Source of the DNA: Aphrocallistes beatrix | Taxonomy: Eukaryota > Porifera > Hexactinellida > Sceptrulophora > Aphrocallistidae | Length of the DNA: 64,000 bases | Direction: 5' to 3' | Assembly: GCA_963281255.1 (NCBI GenBank) | Contig: OY725498.1 | Location: 2,170,001 to 2,234,000 of the forward strand | In this document: positions 38,691-50,965 of the stretch, one piece after another | How positions within the stretch are numbered: the stretch's first letter is position 1 | Layout of the letters: each line of letters starts with the position of its first letter | The notes under the pieces: model-generated | Told to the model about the DNA's origin: nothing | Database searches by the model: none | The model's input: the letters and a program-made list of their open reading frames with translations, nothing else | Made by a program: the position numbers and the translations under genes

Positions 38691-40119
38691 CTTTGCATCA
38701 TAAATAATACTAAAATGGGTCTATATATGTATGCCAATCAAATAAAACCACCAGAGTTAATAAATCTAATGTCAAATTCGAAATCTAGAAACTCGAATGA
38801 ATCAATTTATAAGCTTTATATAGATCAATCCTTTCCAATGCGATTGTACTATAATATGTTTCTACTTGTGCAGTTTTCCACTTCTAATCACCAGTATATA
38901 TTTTTGGAAGAACTGGATCAAGGTGGCACAAGCAATATTAGTTACCTTTTAAGCATAATTGATATACTGTATATAGAAAACTTAAACTGAGTATTTCGAG
39001 CGTGCATATTTCGAATTTAATGTCAGAGAACAACATTCTAATCTATCGAGTGACTACTTGTACTGCTGCCCTACACTTACTGACTTCGAATATACAAAGC
39101 TTAATAAGTTAAAATTTTCAGTATATGCTTTTCAGGGGCGGATACAGGGGGGGTCCAGGAGGGCCATGGCCCCCCCTGAAAATATTACGAATTGATCTAC
39201 GGGGGAGCTATTTGGGCCTATCCCCCTAGATTTGTGAACTTTAGCCCTCAATTATATGAGTTTATTTTCTCAATTCCAATGATATCTACTAAGATACTTC
39301 TTTCTTCAATTCAATTATTCCGTGTTTAATGATTTCATCAGATCTGATTCACATTAACCCATAAGTGTAACAATTATTCCTTTATTTGAGACGAATACTC
39401 CAACATTAGCTTCGAGTTTCCATTTAGATTCGATTGAGGTGAAAAATTGAGTATGCTACTATTTCATAGGCATCTAAAATCCGTAAAGAATTATTTTTCA
39501 TTAGAATGCCATACATTGTATCATTGTATCATCTACTATGGTTGAAGAGCAACTTTCTAGTCTTGCTCTCATTTTTTGTAATAAGGACATCCGTGTAAAC
39601 ATTGAAAACGTCATCTCAAAGTTTGCCTATAGTAGTCCAAGAAGGTTAGAATTTTTGTTTTAGTCGTGTTCTTTTTATATTTCTAGTTGGATTTCAGTGC
39701 TTTCTTCACTACTAAAATGAGTATTGAAATCCGGTTTAACGCTTGTGATGAATTGGCGCGAAGCACAAAGTGGTAATCAGGTTACAGGAAGGAAATTCAA
39801 ATCCCGTATGAGATTTGATAATAATTGCTGTACATTGATATTTGACCACCTAAAGTTAAGTTTCGTCTGAAAATCTGACAATCGGTCAGGAATAACGCCA
39901 GTAACAACCAAAAGCAACCCTCCCTGCAAGTACAATTATTTTCCACCTCTGGGAGTATATAGCTTGCCAAAATCAATATTAGTGTTAGGCCTCGATTTTG
40001 ACCCACCAACTCCCCTGGCTCATGGACTAGAGAGAGTGAGGATCAATCGAGACAAATAAACTTATCAAGTGCGATTTCTTCGCCAGCAACATGACCGTAA
40101 ACAGAATATGTTGCGTTTG
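38691..40119. other. Unannotated, with a hAT-like end at 39133
   Basis: CAGGGGCGGATACAGGGGGG at 39133 followed by GGCCATGGCCCCCCCTGAAAA is a typical hAT-type terminus; no partner found. ORFs at 38688-38990 and 39797-40009 are not recognised. The last part may be the 5' region of the Helitron. Confidence 0.4.
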
Positions 40120-40625
40120 AGACTCCTAACCCCCAAGGCCAAAGGGAGGCGTCTTCTAGAAATGAGAAATCGCACTCAACTTCACAAGAAAAAAGAGACG
40201 CCTATCGGGAGAAGAGCCTGAGAGATATGGTTTAACGGGAGGGTTCCCGGTTGCGAGTTGAGACTCCAACGAATAGAGTTGCATTCTGCCTTCATCTGAG
40301 TCAGCGTCAGGCTTCCAGCTTAGACAGCGAGACGGAGGAGGCTCGCCAAGTTCGCCTCCTAGGTATGCAGGATCGTCATACATCCTGCTTAGACTGTGAG
40401 ACGAACGAGGCTCGCCAAGTTCGCATCCTAGACCAGCGGGATCGAAAAGCCTGGAGCATAGCATTCTATATACTAAGGTAATGGGTGTCACCAGAAAATT
40501 AGTACCATGGATTGGTAAATACTTCAAAACCAATAGTTTTGATATTGTAGATATTTCAATTTTCCATTAATTTAGGCATTCACCCACCCTAACAAACTAA
40601 CTATTATGTCAGAACAATTGAAATG

Positions 40626-40678
40626 AGATATATTATTTGTTTTTTTATAAACACAATAAAAAAACAAATAATATATCT
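40626..40678. repeat. 22-bp-arm inverted repeat
   Basis: AGATATATTATTTGTTTTTT (plus TA) and its perfect complement are separated by 9 bp. It abuts the start of the next hairpin-cluster MITE. Confidence 0.8.
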
Positions 40679-40684
40679 TTGTAT

Positions 40685-41198
40685 TGGCCGGAGGCGCACT
40701 TAGGGCGCCTGTGGTCACCATTGATTAATCATATGGGAGATAACATCTCTAAATACGTCTGTCCTACTGTTATAATCAATATCGCAAGAAAATCACCAAA
40801 TTTGTTCATTTTTAACATTTTGATGCGAATGATGACGTCATAACAGTGATGAGTCATCATTTTTTGAAGATAGCTGTATTACATGTAAGGTATATTAATA
40901 TACACATTATATAATAATTTCAGCCTTCTATCACCTAAAATGGCTGAGTTATAGTCGAAAAACTGAAATTTCTAATTATAAAAAATGTGACAATGACGTC
41001 ATAATTCTATGATGATTCGACATTTTCGTCTTAGGTTACGGAGTCTTTTGGCTATGGTGGCTCCACCATAGCCAAAAGACTCCCACATGCCAAAAATCAG
41101 CTTTCTACGCATGGCAGTTTCTTCAATCAATTCGTTACAGATATGTATATATATACATATACTATACACAATAATCGAGTTTTCCAAATGGTAAGGAT
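40685..41198 (+). mobile_element. Hairpin-cluster MITE copy
   Basis: Starts inside the hairpin block (GGCCGGAGGCGC), has a full body with TGACGTCA sites, a local inverted duplication around 41040-41090 (TCTTTTGGCTATGGTGG), a TA tract and the terminal GGTAAGGAT. Confidence 0.8.
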
Positions 41199-41216
41199 AG
41201 TCGAATTAATTAATAC

Positions 41217-42292
41217 CATAGCCTACTGTATATAAGGCCTCACAGTAACTTGCGGATTTGGGACTAGGGATGCGGTAGAAGATGGTTGAACTAATACATG
41301 AGCTTCCTTAAATCATTGACAATCCACAATAGAGCTTAGGAATGTATTACCAGCATATACAAATATTGTGTCAAAGTACTCGTATCCGTTGTTAAAATTT
41401 AGATTTGTCACCATATGGTTGCCCAATAGGTTATATTTGTGACAAATTTAGTGATTTTCAGAGGCCGTTTAAGGGCACTCTACGTGTTTTTGTTATAATT
41501 ATTTTAGTGTAAAACTAAGATGTGAATGGGTTAATGCGAAAAATTTCGAATTTTTCCATGGAGTGTTGCTACATTATAGTGTTGCTATGGAAACGTGTTT
41601 TGGTCAGTTAGGGTTATATCTTGAAAACCGCGATAGCTAGACATTCAAATGTAGTTCCATTTGATAGCAAATAGACTACTTCCTATCAAGCGATAATATA
41701 ATTATTTCATCTAAATTCAATGGTTTACGAGTTATTATACAATTTATCATATTGATCACATTTGGTAATTTGTCGAATATCTCGTAAACCATTGAATTTA
41801 GACGTCTAAATTATATTATCGCTTAATAGGAAATAGGCTATTAGCTATCAAATGGAATTAATTTTGAATGTCTAACTCTTGTGGTTCTCAAGATATGACC
41901 TCAACTGACCAAAACACGTTTCCATAGCAACACTGGAATGTAACGACATTCCGTGGAAAAATTCCAAATTTTTCGTATTAACCCATTCACATTTCAGTTT
42001 TAAACCAAATTATAGTAAAAACACTTAGAAGTGCCCTTAAACGGCCTCTGAAAATCAGCAAATTTGTCACAAAAATAACGTATTGCGCAACCATATGGTG
42101 ACAAAATTCAATTTTAACAACGTATACGAGTACTTTGACACCATATTTATATATGCTGGTAATACATTCCTAAGCTCTATTGTGCTTTGTTAATGATTTA
42201 AGGCAGCTCATGTATTAGTTCAACCATCTTCTACCTCATCCCTAATCCCAAATCCACAAGTTACTGTGAGGCCTTATATACAGTAGGCTATG
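41217..42292. mobile_element. 1.08-kb palindromic element, copy 3
   Basis: Ends CATAGCCTACTG and CAGTAGGCTATG, flanked by TAATAC (41211-41216, 42293-42298). Arms of about 510 bp meet near 41755. Near its right end it keeps the undisturbed AGGCCTTATATA site, the empty form of the Ginger insertion site at 32440. Confidence 0.88.
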
Positions 42293-42330
42293 TAATACTT
42301 AATACATACAAATATCAAAAGAATAGTTAA

Positions 42331-44054
42331 GGATACCGCCCTCGAAAAACCTTGCCAGGCGTAAAAAAAAACTAATTTAAAAATAAAATTTTTTATTGCT
42401 AATTTCATTGTATTATTGATCGGTCTACCATCTGATAGCACTATTTGGACGGTATTTTTTTTTTTTTTTTGTGAGATAACCCCCTAAAGTTTAGCGTTAA
42501 TAAAAATTGAAAAATTAATGGAGGTTTTTAACTCATTTACCAATTAGTTTTTAACTTATTTGAAATTTTTTTAATGATATGGACCTTAACATTGTTTTGG
42601 CACCTTTGGAGATTATATAACACAAAGATTTAAAAGAATGGGCAAATAAAATCCAAACAAAATAGCTCTATAAAGGAGTTCATTTATATAATGCTCGGGA
42701 AATCGCAAGTTTGATCTCAGATATTTAGCGATCACTGGGTCAGAAATAAAATTCTGATCGTTTCAAAAAAAAAAATTGTTCAGATCCGACCATTTGTTCT
42801 TGAGATATCGCTTATTATAGGTTGTTCGGGCATAATATCCAGCTAAGGTCTCGAAAGAGGCCGATGTCATATCTTAAAAACTATTGTAGATATATAATAT
42901 ATTATATCCTTAGATAAAAGGATATATGCGAAAATATATAGGTTCCTCGAACATTCCTTTGTCAAAAAATATATAATTCTCGACTTATCATTGATTTAGT
43001 TGTAATACAAATTATATGGAGAACTTTGAATCTATTAGAAAATGGCGAATCTAATCATTAAATATGTCTCCAAATTTAGCAATTATGATAAATAATGAAT
43101 ACAATTGTCGTTAATAATGTGTACAGAAAAATTGGAGAACTTTTGATAATTATTTTGAAAGTTCTGGCCTTGGACCGCGCAGATTCGTTCAAAAACCCCC
43201 ATTTAGGGTCCAAAAAAATTTGGAAGCTTTTTATACATTCTAAACTGATAGATTATACTTCGCAGTACCAGGAATATGAATTATTACTTACAATTATCTT
43301 AAAAATTCGGAGTTAGGGGCCTCAAGGAAATTTGTGGATTTTCAGGGTACTTTTGCCATTTTTTGTAAATATTTGGTTCTAATGTACCTAAATCAGCAGT
43401 ATGAATGCGAATAAAAGTTTGTGAATGCTTTTGTTCATTATTAATAACTCATTTTACATTCTTCTTAACACCTAAACTTGAAATCTCTATATCTCGGGAC
43501 TTTAAAATTTCAAAATTGACCGTCTTTATAGAATTATTTCTCAAATTCTGTTTGAGATAGAAGTTTGAAAATTTTCAAGAGTTGTTCCATATCATTAGGC
43601 GATGAACGTAGGCCCACCATTTTTTTGAGATATTCTAACTCGGTGATTTTATTCCTGATTTCCCCAAAAAAACAGACATTTTTGCCATTTTTTGGCCCTT
43701 TTTTTCTGACACCGATAAAATTTACAATTGTTGTCATTTTAACTTTCTTCTGGTCCTATGAAGTTGCAAATATGGTAGACTATCTATGATTCGATTTTGG
43801 AAGCATTTGATTCCTTGGTATGTCCTAATCAATTCCTTGAGTGCCCAAATTTCTACCATTAAGATGTGCTAGCGGAAAACGAAAAAAACAGACTTTGAGA
43901 CTGTATCTCAAAAATTAGAAATGAGAATCATAAACTGTTTGGAATGTGCCAGTATTTCTTGATGGAGATACCTCCCCACGCTTAACATCTCTTATAGCTC
44001 TACTTTCATCGTATACTGTAAGCCAAATCATATGTTTTTTCGAGGGCGGTATCC
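42331..44054 (+). mobile_element. TTAA-flanked non-coding element, complete (1.72 kb)
   Basis: Inverted termini GGATACCGCCCTCGAAAAAC and its complement lie between TTAA (42327-42330) and TTAA (44055-44058). TTAA duplication is the piggyBac hallmark, but the ends begin GGAT rather than CCC and there is no transposase. All frames inside are short. Related sequence occurs at 24440, 27525, 29275 and 50966-54472. Confidence 0.85.
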
Positions 44055-46535
44055 TTAAACGACTATTTTTCCTAAACATCATTGATGAATTTGAAGAACT
44101 CAACAGTTTGGTTCTTGTCTACAATGTTCTTTTTCATGATATAAGCTAACAGTCCAGCTGAAGTTGACAACTGGAAAACCTTAAGGGCCAAAATTACATT
44201 TCGCCTTTCTAAGCCGACAACCAGAAGGCTTTCGATCTTAATTTGGAGCACGTTTAGATAAATTGCACTTATCTGAATTAAAAAATGTACTTGTCCCTAC
44301 GTTTTTGTAGTAACGAGAATTGCATTCACTAAATTCGGGGAAGCTAAACACTTTTCTTAGTCATTTAAATTCAGTCAATTGTTTCTACCCAACTTGAGTA
44401 TGTATAGTCATGATTCTTGGATAAATAACTACATTACTTAAGAAATCACTCACCCTTGGGATCTTGTTGTTCTGGTAGTATTCACACGCCTTGAAATGGC
44501 TCGATACCATTTTCACGAAGAGTAACATCTTTGGGAAATTGAAAAATTTCGTGAAGTGTTCTACTCCTCTGTAATTGGAAGTAGAGTCAGGCGTGAGACA
44601 AGACATCGTCCAAATAATGATTTATGCAATAAGTGTTGTCAAGTGAGGTATTATAAATGAGTAATAGTAATAATATGCAGCAAAACAATTCATTATTGTA
44701 ATATGCTAGTGTTGTATGTGAAGTAAATATAAATCTTATGGTTACATAATATTTTCAAAATGAATATTTAAAAAACCATGAACTCAAAATATGATATAAT
44801 TATATAGTTGATAATAACAGTAGTTTAATTAGCGGTTTTAGGATTGAAGTATTTACCAATTCAAGTTACTAATGTTTTGGTGCCTTCCATTGCCTTAGTA
44901 TATAGAATGCTATGCCTGGAGGATAGCCTGCGAAACAGAAGAGCAAGCCAGCTCACGTCAGAAGTACCACGGTAAATTGTATGCTAAGAGAGTTAATCTC
45001 GCATTGTCTATACTTTTGCTCGGTAAATTATTGTCCTGATAATATTGTCGACGAGCATTCAAGTGGCTGTATGACATACAGCGGCTCCGTGTGTCAGGGC
45101 GGGTGAGAAGCTCTCAGGTAGTCTAAATCCTGTTATAAGTTCTCCTTATGTTGTGGGGAGGTTGTTCTACTTCATGTGACTCCACACCCTGAACTGTTGA
45201 TGCACCTGCAAAGACTTCAGACCCGCGGAGAAGAGCGTTTAGAGAACAGATCAGAGCATACAACAACGCTCTTACATTCGCTTCTCTTAGAGCGAACCTC
45301 GAATAGAGTCTGGCTAATGCTGAGCGGGGAATGTACACATTTCATATGCACAGTGTGATGTATCATCGTATCGGACTGTTGATGCCTAACGAAGGCGAGG
45401 CACCCGCATTCGCACAGATCTACATTCATGACGGAACTGCTGATGCCGAAGTGGCGAACCGTTAGTGCCATCTTGGAGATGCTGCGCCCCTGAGCTAAAA
45501 GGATTGCAGCATATACTGCATGAGGTTAATCCTTATGCACCATTTTTTGACAGAGACTAGATCTGATGTTAGAGCAGGGGAGAGCTGATAAGAAAATGGT
45601 TACCAAAGTAGACAGGTGTCCAGATTATCGACGTTATAACGCTCCCACTGCTCAGGAAATAACTCATTCTCCCGAACGACGGTTGTGCAGAAGAGGTCGC
45701 CAGCAGGGATATAGTGCTGTACGCGTTGAAGGGCGGTCTTCAGCACATTACAAAGACTCACCGTGCGTACGATGCATTGCACTATGTCCTACCATTCCCT
45801 CTATGTGAAGATGGCTGGCAACTTAACATTAGTCACACGAAAGGGAGAGGAAATGTCACCGCTATTATTATGCATAGTAATATGCATACCGACTGATGGT
45901 ACCGAGCCGCGTGAGTCCTCTTGACCTGAATGTAGACTTTTCCATCAGTATGATGTGGATGTATACGCCATGATAGAACAGCAGCGTCTGAACTACATCA
46001 GGACCAATCAGAAAAATATTTGTGTGGATATTTACTGTGGATTGGCAGATACAGTCGCTGCGGGTGACGTAGACTCCAGAGAGTTGGGACGTAAGATAGT
46101 GCGTCCCTCCTCCTATACTGGCTCTCCTCGGCAGATGTTCGAGTTGTACCAGGATGCAATGAGTTATAGTCCGGAAATATGGTAAGCCAGACTATTTCAT
46201 TACATTTACATTTAATCCGCAATGGGAGGAGATTACGCCCGCTCTCATATATTAGATCAGAAAGCGTCTGATTTAGTAGTTAGAGTCTTTAGATTGAAGT
46301 TGAGAAAATTTATCTCGGATCTTATGATCATGATAAGCCCAGGGAACCGTGTGAGTTGTGCTGAGCTCCCTGACCCAATTCTCCAACCTTGACTGCATGC
46401 TATCTTTAAACGCTATATGATGTACGGTACATGTGATGTAATAAGAGCACTCCTGTTTAAGACGGGACATGCTCTAAGATTTTTATTAGTGTAGCTCCTA
46501 TAGGGAGATGCCCTTATGGCATGGACGGAGTATCT

Positions 46536-46797
46536 CGTCCGTCCGTCCGTCCGTATGTATGTATGTATGTATGTATGTATGTATGTATGTATGTATGTAT
46601 GTATGTATGTATGTATGTATGTATGTATGTATGTATGTATGTATGTATGTATGTATGTATGTATGTATGTATGTATGTATGTATGTATGTATGTATGTAT
46701 GTATGTATGTATGTATGTATGTATGTATGTATGTATGTATGTATGTATGTATGTATGTATGTATGTATGTATGTATGTATGTATGTATGTATGTATG

Positions 46798-46828
<31 letters not shown>

Positions 46829-46886
46829 TGTATGTATGTATGTATGTATGTATGTATGTATGTATGTATGTATGTATGTATGTATG
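46536..46886. repeat. (GTCC)n(GTAT)n microsatellite
   Basis: About 83 GTAT units with one slip at 46825, preceded by four GTCC units. It lies in the Helitron coding region between Rep motifs. The long open YVCM/THIY frames on both strands are artefacts of the repeat. Confidence 0.98.
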
Positions 46887-47684
46887 CGAGCTCTCAACGG
46901 ATATTATAAGGTCTTTTAATATGCTCATATTAACGTAGAAACTGTAGTACAGTGAGTGTAGTTAAATATCTATTCAAATATGTGTACAAAGGACACGACC
47001 GAGCTATTGTTGAATTTAAATCAGGTGGTGAGGAGGTAGAGGCTGCCGGAAAGAAAAAGTGCGTCGATGATATATCGACTTACTTCGATGCCCGGTATGT
47101 GTCAGCCACTGAAGCGTGTCATCGTAGCTTTGCGTATGAGCTCCACGCGAATCTGCCCTATGTGTTGAGATTAGCTCTGCATCTTGAGAATCAGCAGCTA
47201 TTTTATTTCCCAGAGCAGGCTGAGTTTGATGTGTTGAGCCGACAAAGGCACACCACTTTGACTGGATGGTTTGTTGCAAACCGGGAATTCCATTGAGCTA
47301 GGGAAGTTACATATATTAATTTTCCCGATGAGTTTGTATGGGATAAATCAAAGCGCGAATGGAATTTGAGAGTGAAGGGGCATGGCACCATGATAGGTCG
47401 CATGTATGCATCTCATCCGGTGAAGGGGAGTGTTTTTATCTATGAATGCCCCTCAACCATGTCACAGGATATACGAGTTTTCAGGACATCCGTACTCTCG
47501 TTGATAGTATTGTCTGTGAAAGCATTAAGGAGGTCGCGTGCAGACTTGGACTGTTGGAAGATGACACGGAGTTAGATCAGTGATTGGCAGAAGCGACTGT
47601 TTCTTTGATGCGGCAGCTCTTTGTCACGATCCTCCTATTTAGTGTCCCAACTGATCCCTTAGCCCTTTAAGAACATCATCAGAC

Positions 47685-47910
47685 CTCTTTATCTGAGTTA
47701 TGACGTCATCGTCACCTTTTCTAAATTAGAAATTTCAGTTTTTCGACTGCAACTCAACCATTTTAGGCGATAGAAAGCTGAAATTTTGATAGAATGTGTA
47801 TATCAATCTCCCTTATAATTAATCACTGTGACTCCAGGCGCCCAAAGTGCGCCTTCGGTGGACACAAAGTGTCTGCCAGCCGCGCAGCGCAAGCAAGCGA
47901 AGTGCTCTTG
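47685..47910 (-). repeat. Hairpin-cluster MITE fragment in Helitron
   Basis: Inverted; starts in the body (TGAGTTATGACGTCATCGTC) and lacks the central half. The hairpin block ends GTGCTCTTG. Confidence 0.75.
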
Positions 47911-48474
47911 TGTTAAACTGTATTGTTGGATATTGGGAATCGCTAACAGTAACATTGGGAATTCTTTAGAGGAATACTGTATTAGCCAGGTATGGCTGTT
48001 CCTAAGCATATGCGTTATCCTTACGAAGAACCAAGAATCACACAGAATGAACTTGACTATTCTGTTGGAAATTGTGCGAATCAATGTGCCACTGCTCAAA
48101 GCAGACCAACTGATTGTCTTCAAAACTGTGATGAATGCCACTGATGATTCCGCGGTCTATCCTAAGGTGTTCTTCGTGGGCTGACCTGGTGTGGTGCGGG
48201 TAAAACCTTCGTTTACAATACACTGTTAGCTAAGGTCCGTTCTAAGAGAGAATTTGCCTTCGCAATGGCTTCTTCGGGGATTGCAGTACTCCTTCTAAAT
48301 GGTGGCAGGACTGTACATTCGAGAATGAAAGTTCATCTCAAGCATCTAAAATCTTCGAGTTTAGTCAGAGTAGTGTTGTTACATTTGAGGATCCTGAAAA
48401 CAATGCTTTTCAGAGTAATCGCGTTACATTTGAATCGTCTGATGTTGTTTTCAATGCATTATTAGGCATCCAAG

Positions 48475-48770
48475 TCTAAGTTGACTAATTCATGAATTAA
48501 TGAATAATTCGAATAATTCGAATAATTGATAATTCATCAAGCCTGAGAAGAATTATTCAAAATCAAAAGTTTTTTAATGGAAAATATCATGAATTATATT
48601 AATGAATTTTTCGAATAATTCATAATTCCCGAATTATGAATTATTCGAATTATTCATTAATTCATGAATTTGTCTACTTAGCTTATGATTGACTAATTCA
48701 TGCTTGAATTATGAATTATTCGAATAATTCATAATTCTTTGCCATTTTTTAATGAATTAGTCAACTTAGA
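48475..48770. mobile_element. AT-rich palindromic MITE
   Basis: Ends TCTAAGTTGACTAATTCATG and the complementary GAATTAGTCAACTTAGA, flanked by TCCAAG (48469-48474, 48771-48776). The interior is repeated AATTATTCGAATAATTC. A related copy is at 56400-56635. Confidence 0.75.
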
Positions 48771-49239
48771 TCCAAGTATGACTGGACATTCGGAAATCGC
48801 TCTCAACTTTACTCTCGCAATGCGATATAATCATTTGGCGAATGTGATATAATCATCTAGTCATAATAATCCGACCCAATCAATTGGGTTGGAGAATGAA
48901 GCGATTTTACCGAATAGAGAAGATATAATGTCGTGTGGTCCTATTTTGCAATATTATCAGTTACTTAAAGCTAGACTACGCAATAGATTTGGTCAAAATG
49001 TATTTGTATCCAGTGTACAGGAGCGGTCCGAGGATTCTAAAAAAGGGGGGTTCCAATTTTTTCAATGTTCCTGACTTTGTTTTAATTTCTGAAGATAAAT
49101 GATTCACACTATGTTATACTTTGATGCTATAAATGATAGATTTTAATTATACCTAGTAATATAACATACAGCAAAAAAACATTTTTTTGTTTTTTTTCTA
49201 TTAATTTCATGCTAATTAACTCTAGGTTGATATCTATGC

Positions 49240-50640
49240 TATGATTTATGTTCATCAGCGTTACTCCAGAAATCTGTCCCATCGTGCTACGGTTTTCACC
49301 CTGCGTAGGCATGAGAATGAGCGCTCTGACTCAAAACTCCGAATTGGAAGGGTGCATCCAATTTTTAATAAGGTTAGTTTGTTCGGGAAAATATCGTCAT
49401 CCTCATGACCTAGACACTCCGACAAGTTCATTGATAATTGATTGGGCTCCTTGGAATTCTAATACCGCTGCCATTCCTTCACTACAGATCTAAGCGAAGA
49501 ACTAAATGGCAGGTCTGGTTCCCAAAACATTAGTCCAATTACAACAGATTCTAATTCAACAGTATCCAACGTAATTGCATCTGGCACCAATGCAGATTTG
49601 ACAAAAGCCCCTATGCCTTTGATCTTGTTTCCTAGTCCCAATTACCGCTACAAATATCCTTGTAGATTTGTGGATAGCTAGATGGATCCAAAATTGCTTC
49701 TAGACATTCACGCAAAGACTCATACAATCATATTCCTTATAGCAGGAAGTTTGCATGCGCTGGCGATGCTTACATAGATTAGGTAATGACTGTTGCAATG
49801 TACACTGCACGTAGGGATATTTGTTTTATACTTACTTGTACCTTGTACATCTGAAGACATGCACGTGGCACCATCATAACTTTGACCCCTTGCTTTAGTT
49901 ATATCGATGTGGTTATATCTGAGGATTTGATAGAAGCATCGGCAATTGTCTCTCCAGTTGCCCTCTCAAGATACACAAAATCAAAGAAAAAATCTCTGAT
50001 TTCGTTATCATTAAGTAACCAATACATCATCAGGCCTGGACATCATCTCAAGAATCGCTCAAAAGTTCCTTTTATTGGAAGATGTACTTGTAGGACTGTA
50101 CACTAACCACCTATATCGTTCCACGAGTACTGGAAGGAGAGAACTTGCTTCTGTTTAGTCTTTCCATGATCAATGGCTTGTTTTACTATAAAAGACTGGA
50201 TTTTTTATCCAGGAGTAAAGTGGTGCGATAAATACTTGTTGACATTTGCAGCATCACTGAGTTTTTAACGAGAATAATTCCCTTTAAGATATCCCGAACA
50301 TCATAATGTGATATTGGGAAAGTAGACTTATTAATCTCTTATGGCATCTAAATCCTGTGGGGATGAATTTGTGACATCTGGAACATGGAGCTCAGTTAAT
50401 ATATTAACTAAGGAACGTCTGCTACAGTTAGCGGATGAGAAATTGGTATTTCTTGAGAATGCATTGAAGAAGCAGCACTTGCTTCAGGTACTTGAGAGTA
50501 ACTAGTAGGCTCAACCTTAGCAACCAATTCTATTAATTGTACTCCTTGCTCTCTTTGAAATGCTAAATTCCAACAACGTTTGTTGTAATTCAGGAGCATC
50601 TCTTTTCTGAGCCGACAATCAGTTTAGACTTTGAAAATCA
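49240..50640 (-). pseudogene. hAT transposase relic (DUF4371/ZMYM-like)
   Basis: Minus-strand motifs in order: an N-terminal WIKNPVFYS-like segment (about 50200), FFFDFVYLERATGETIADA (about 49980), ARGQSYDGATCMSS (about 49870), SVHCNSHYLIYVSIASACKL (about 49800), then the C-terminal dimerisation domain LKIGCTLPIRSFESERSFSC followed by LRRVKT (about 49330). These match transposases related to ZMYM1/P52rIPK-type proteins. Stops and frameshifts are frequent. Terminal repeats were not found. A different hAT clade from 25029-26240. Confidence 0.75.
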
Positions 50641-50965
50641 GTATGTATGCTTCAATTTATTACCATTAACGGAGCGAATACAAACTAAAATGATTCCAAG
50701 TAAATGTGACTTATACTTATATTTATTGAATTGTTCTGAAGCTATACCTTTGGCGAAATTGAAATATTCAGCCAGTTTATATCCATGAACAGCTGGAGGT
50801 TCCTTTAGAGTGTGACCTTAATTATGATGGTCGTAAATTAGGTGTTTTATTTTATCGGATTCATTATCAAATTGGTATTGAAAACTTTGATCCATTCTAT
50901 AATAATAGTTAGCTCAATAATTCTTCTGACTTTAGTATCCTGCACTGATTATTCCATTGGTTTAA

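Larger units (their letters stand above)
40458..44913. mobile_element. 4.46-kb long-TIR (Mutator-like) element inside the Helitron
   Basis: Imperfect TIRs of about 75 bp begin ATAGCATTCTATATACTAAG at both ends and share ATTGGTAAATACTTCAA further in. The flanks are GCCTGGAGC (40449-40457) and GCCTGGAGG (44914-44922), a 9-bp duplication matching at 8 of 9 positions. Removing the element with one flank copy restores the Helitron reading frame. Inside are a hairpin MITE, a palindromic element and a TTAA element. The residual own sequence (40479-40680, 44060-44890) has only an unrecognised 73-codon minus ORF (44385-44606). About 1.2 kb is native. Confidence 0.82.
40120..49075 (+). pseudogene. Helitron Rep/helicase protein, decayed and interrupted
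   Basis: Rolling-circle transposon protein read over several frames. 40120-40457: arginine/glutamate-rich repeats (DCETNEARQVRILDQRDRK). After a 4.46-kb insertion the repeat resumes at 44914 (IACETEEQASQ). 45230-45470: FLEN.RS..., YHRIGLLMPNEGEAPAFAQ. 45640-45850: YNAPTAQEI, THRAYDALHYVLPFPLCEDG. 45955-46290: QRLNYIRTNQKN, PSSYTGSPRQMFELYQDAM. 46930-47300: AHINVETVVQ, VVKYLFKYVYKGHDRA (paired tyrosines as in the two-Tyr HUH nuclease), DARYVSATEA. 47290-47420: INFPDEFVWDKSKREWNLR, IGRMYASHP. 48180-48330: helicase P-loop CGAGKTFVYNTLLAKVRS, ASSGIAVLLLNGGRTVHS. Further MITEs split the rest. It is crossed by stops, frameshifts and a GTAT tract, so it is dead. Neither terminus was identified. Confidence 0.88.

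Noticed and set aside
42331-44054. Short ORFs inside the TTAA element (43095-43316, 43534-43737, 43946-44149)
   Set aside because: They are not conserved as open frames in the other copies of the repeat.
46413-46938. Long open frames on both strands (YVCM and THIY repeats)
   Set aside because: They are translations of the GTAT microsatellite; every frame is open because the repeat contains no stop codon in those phases.
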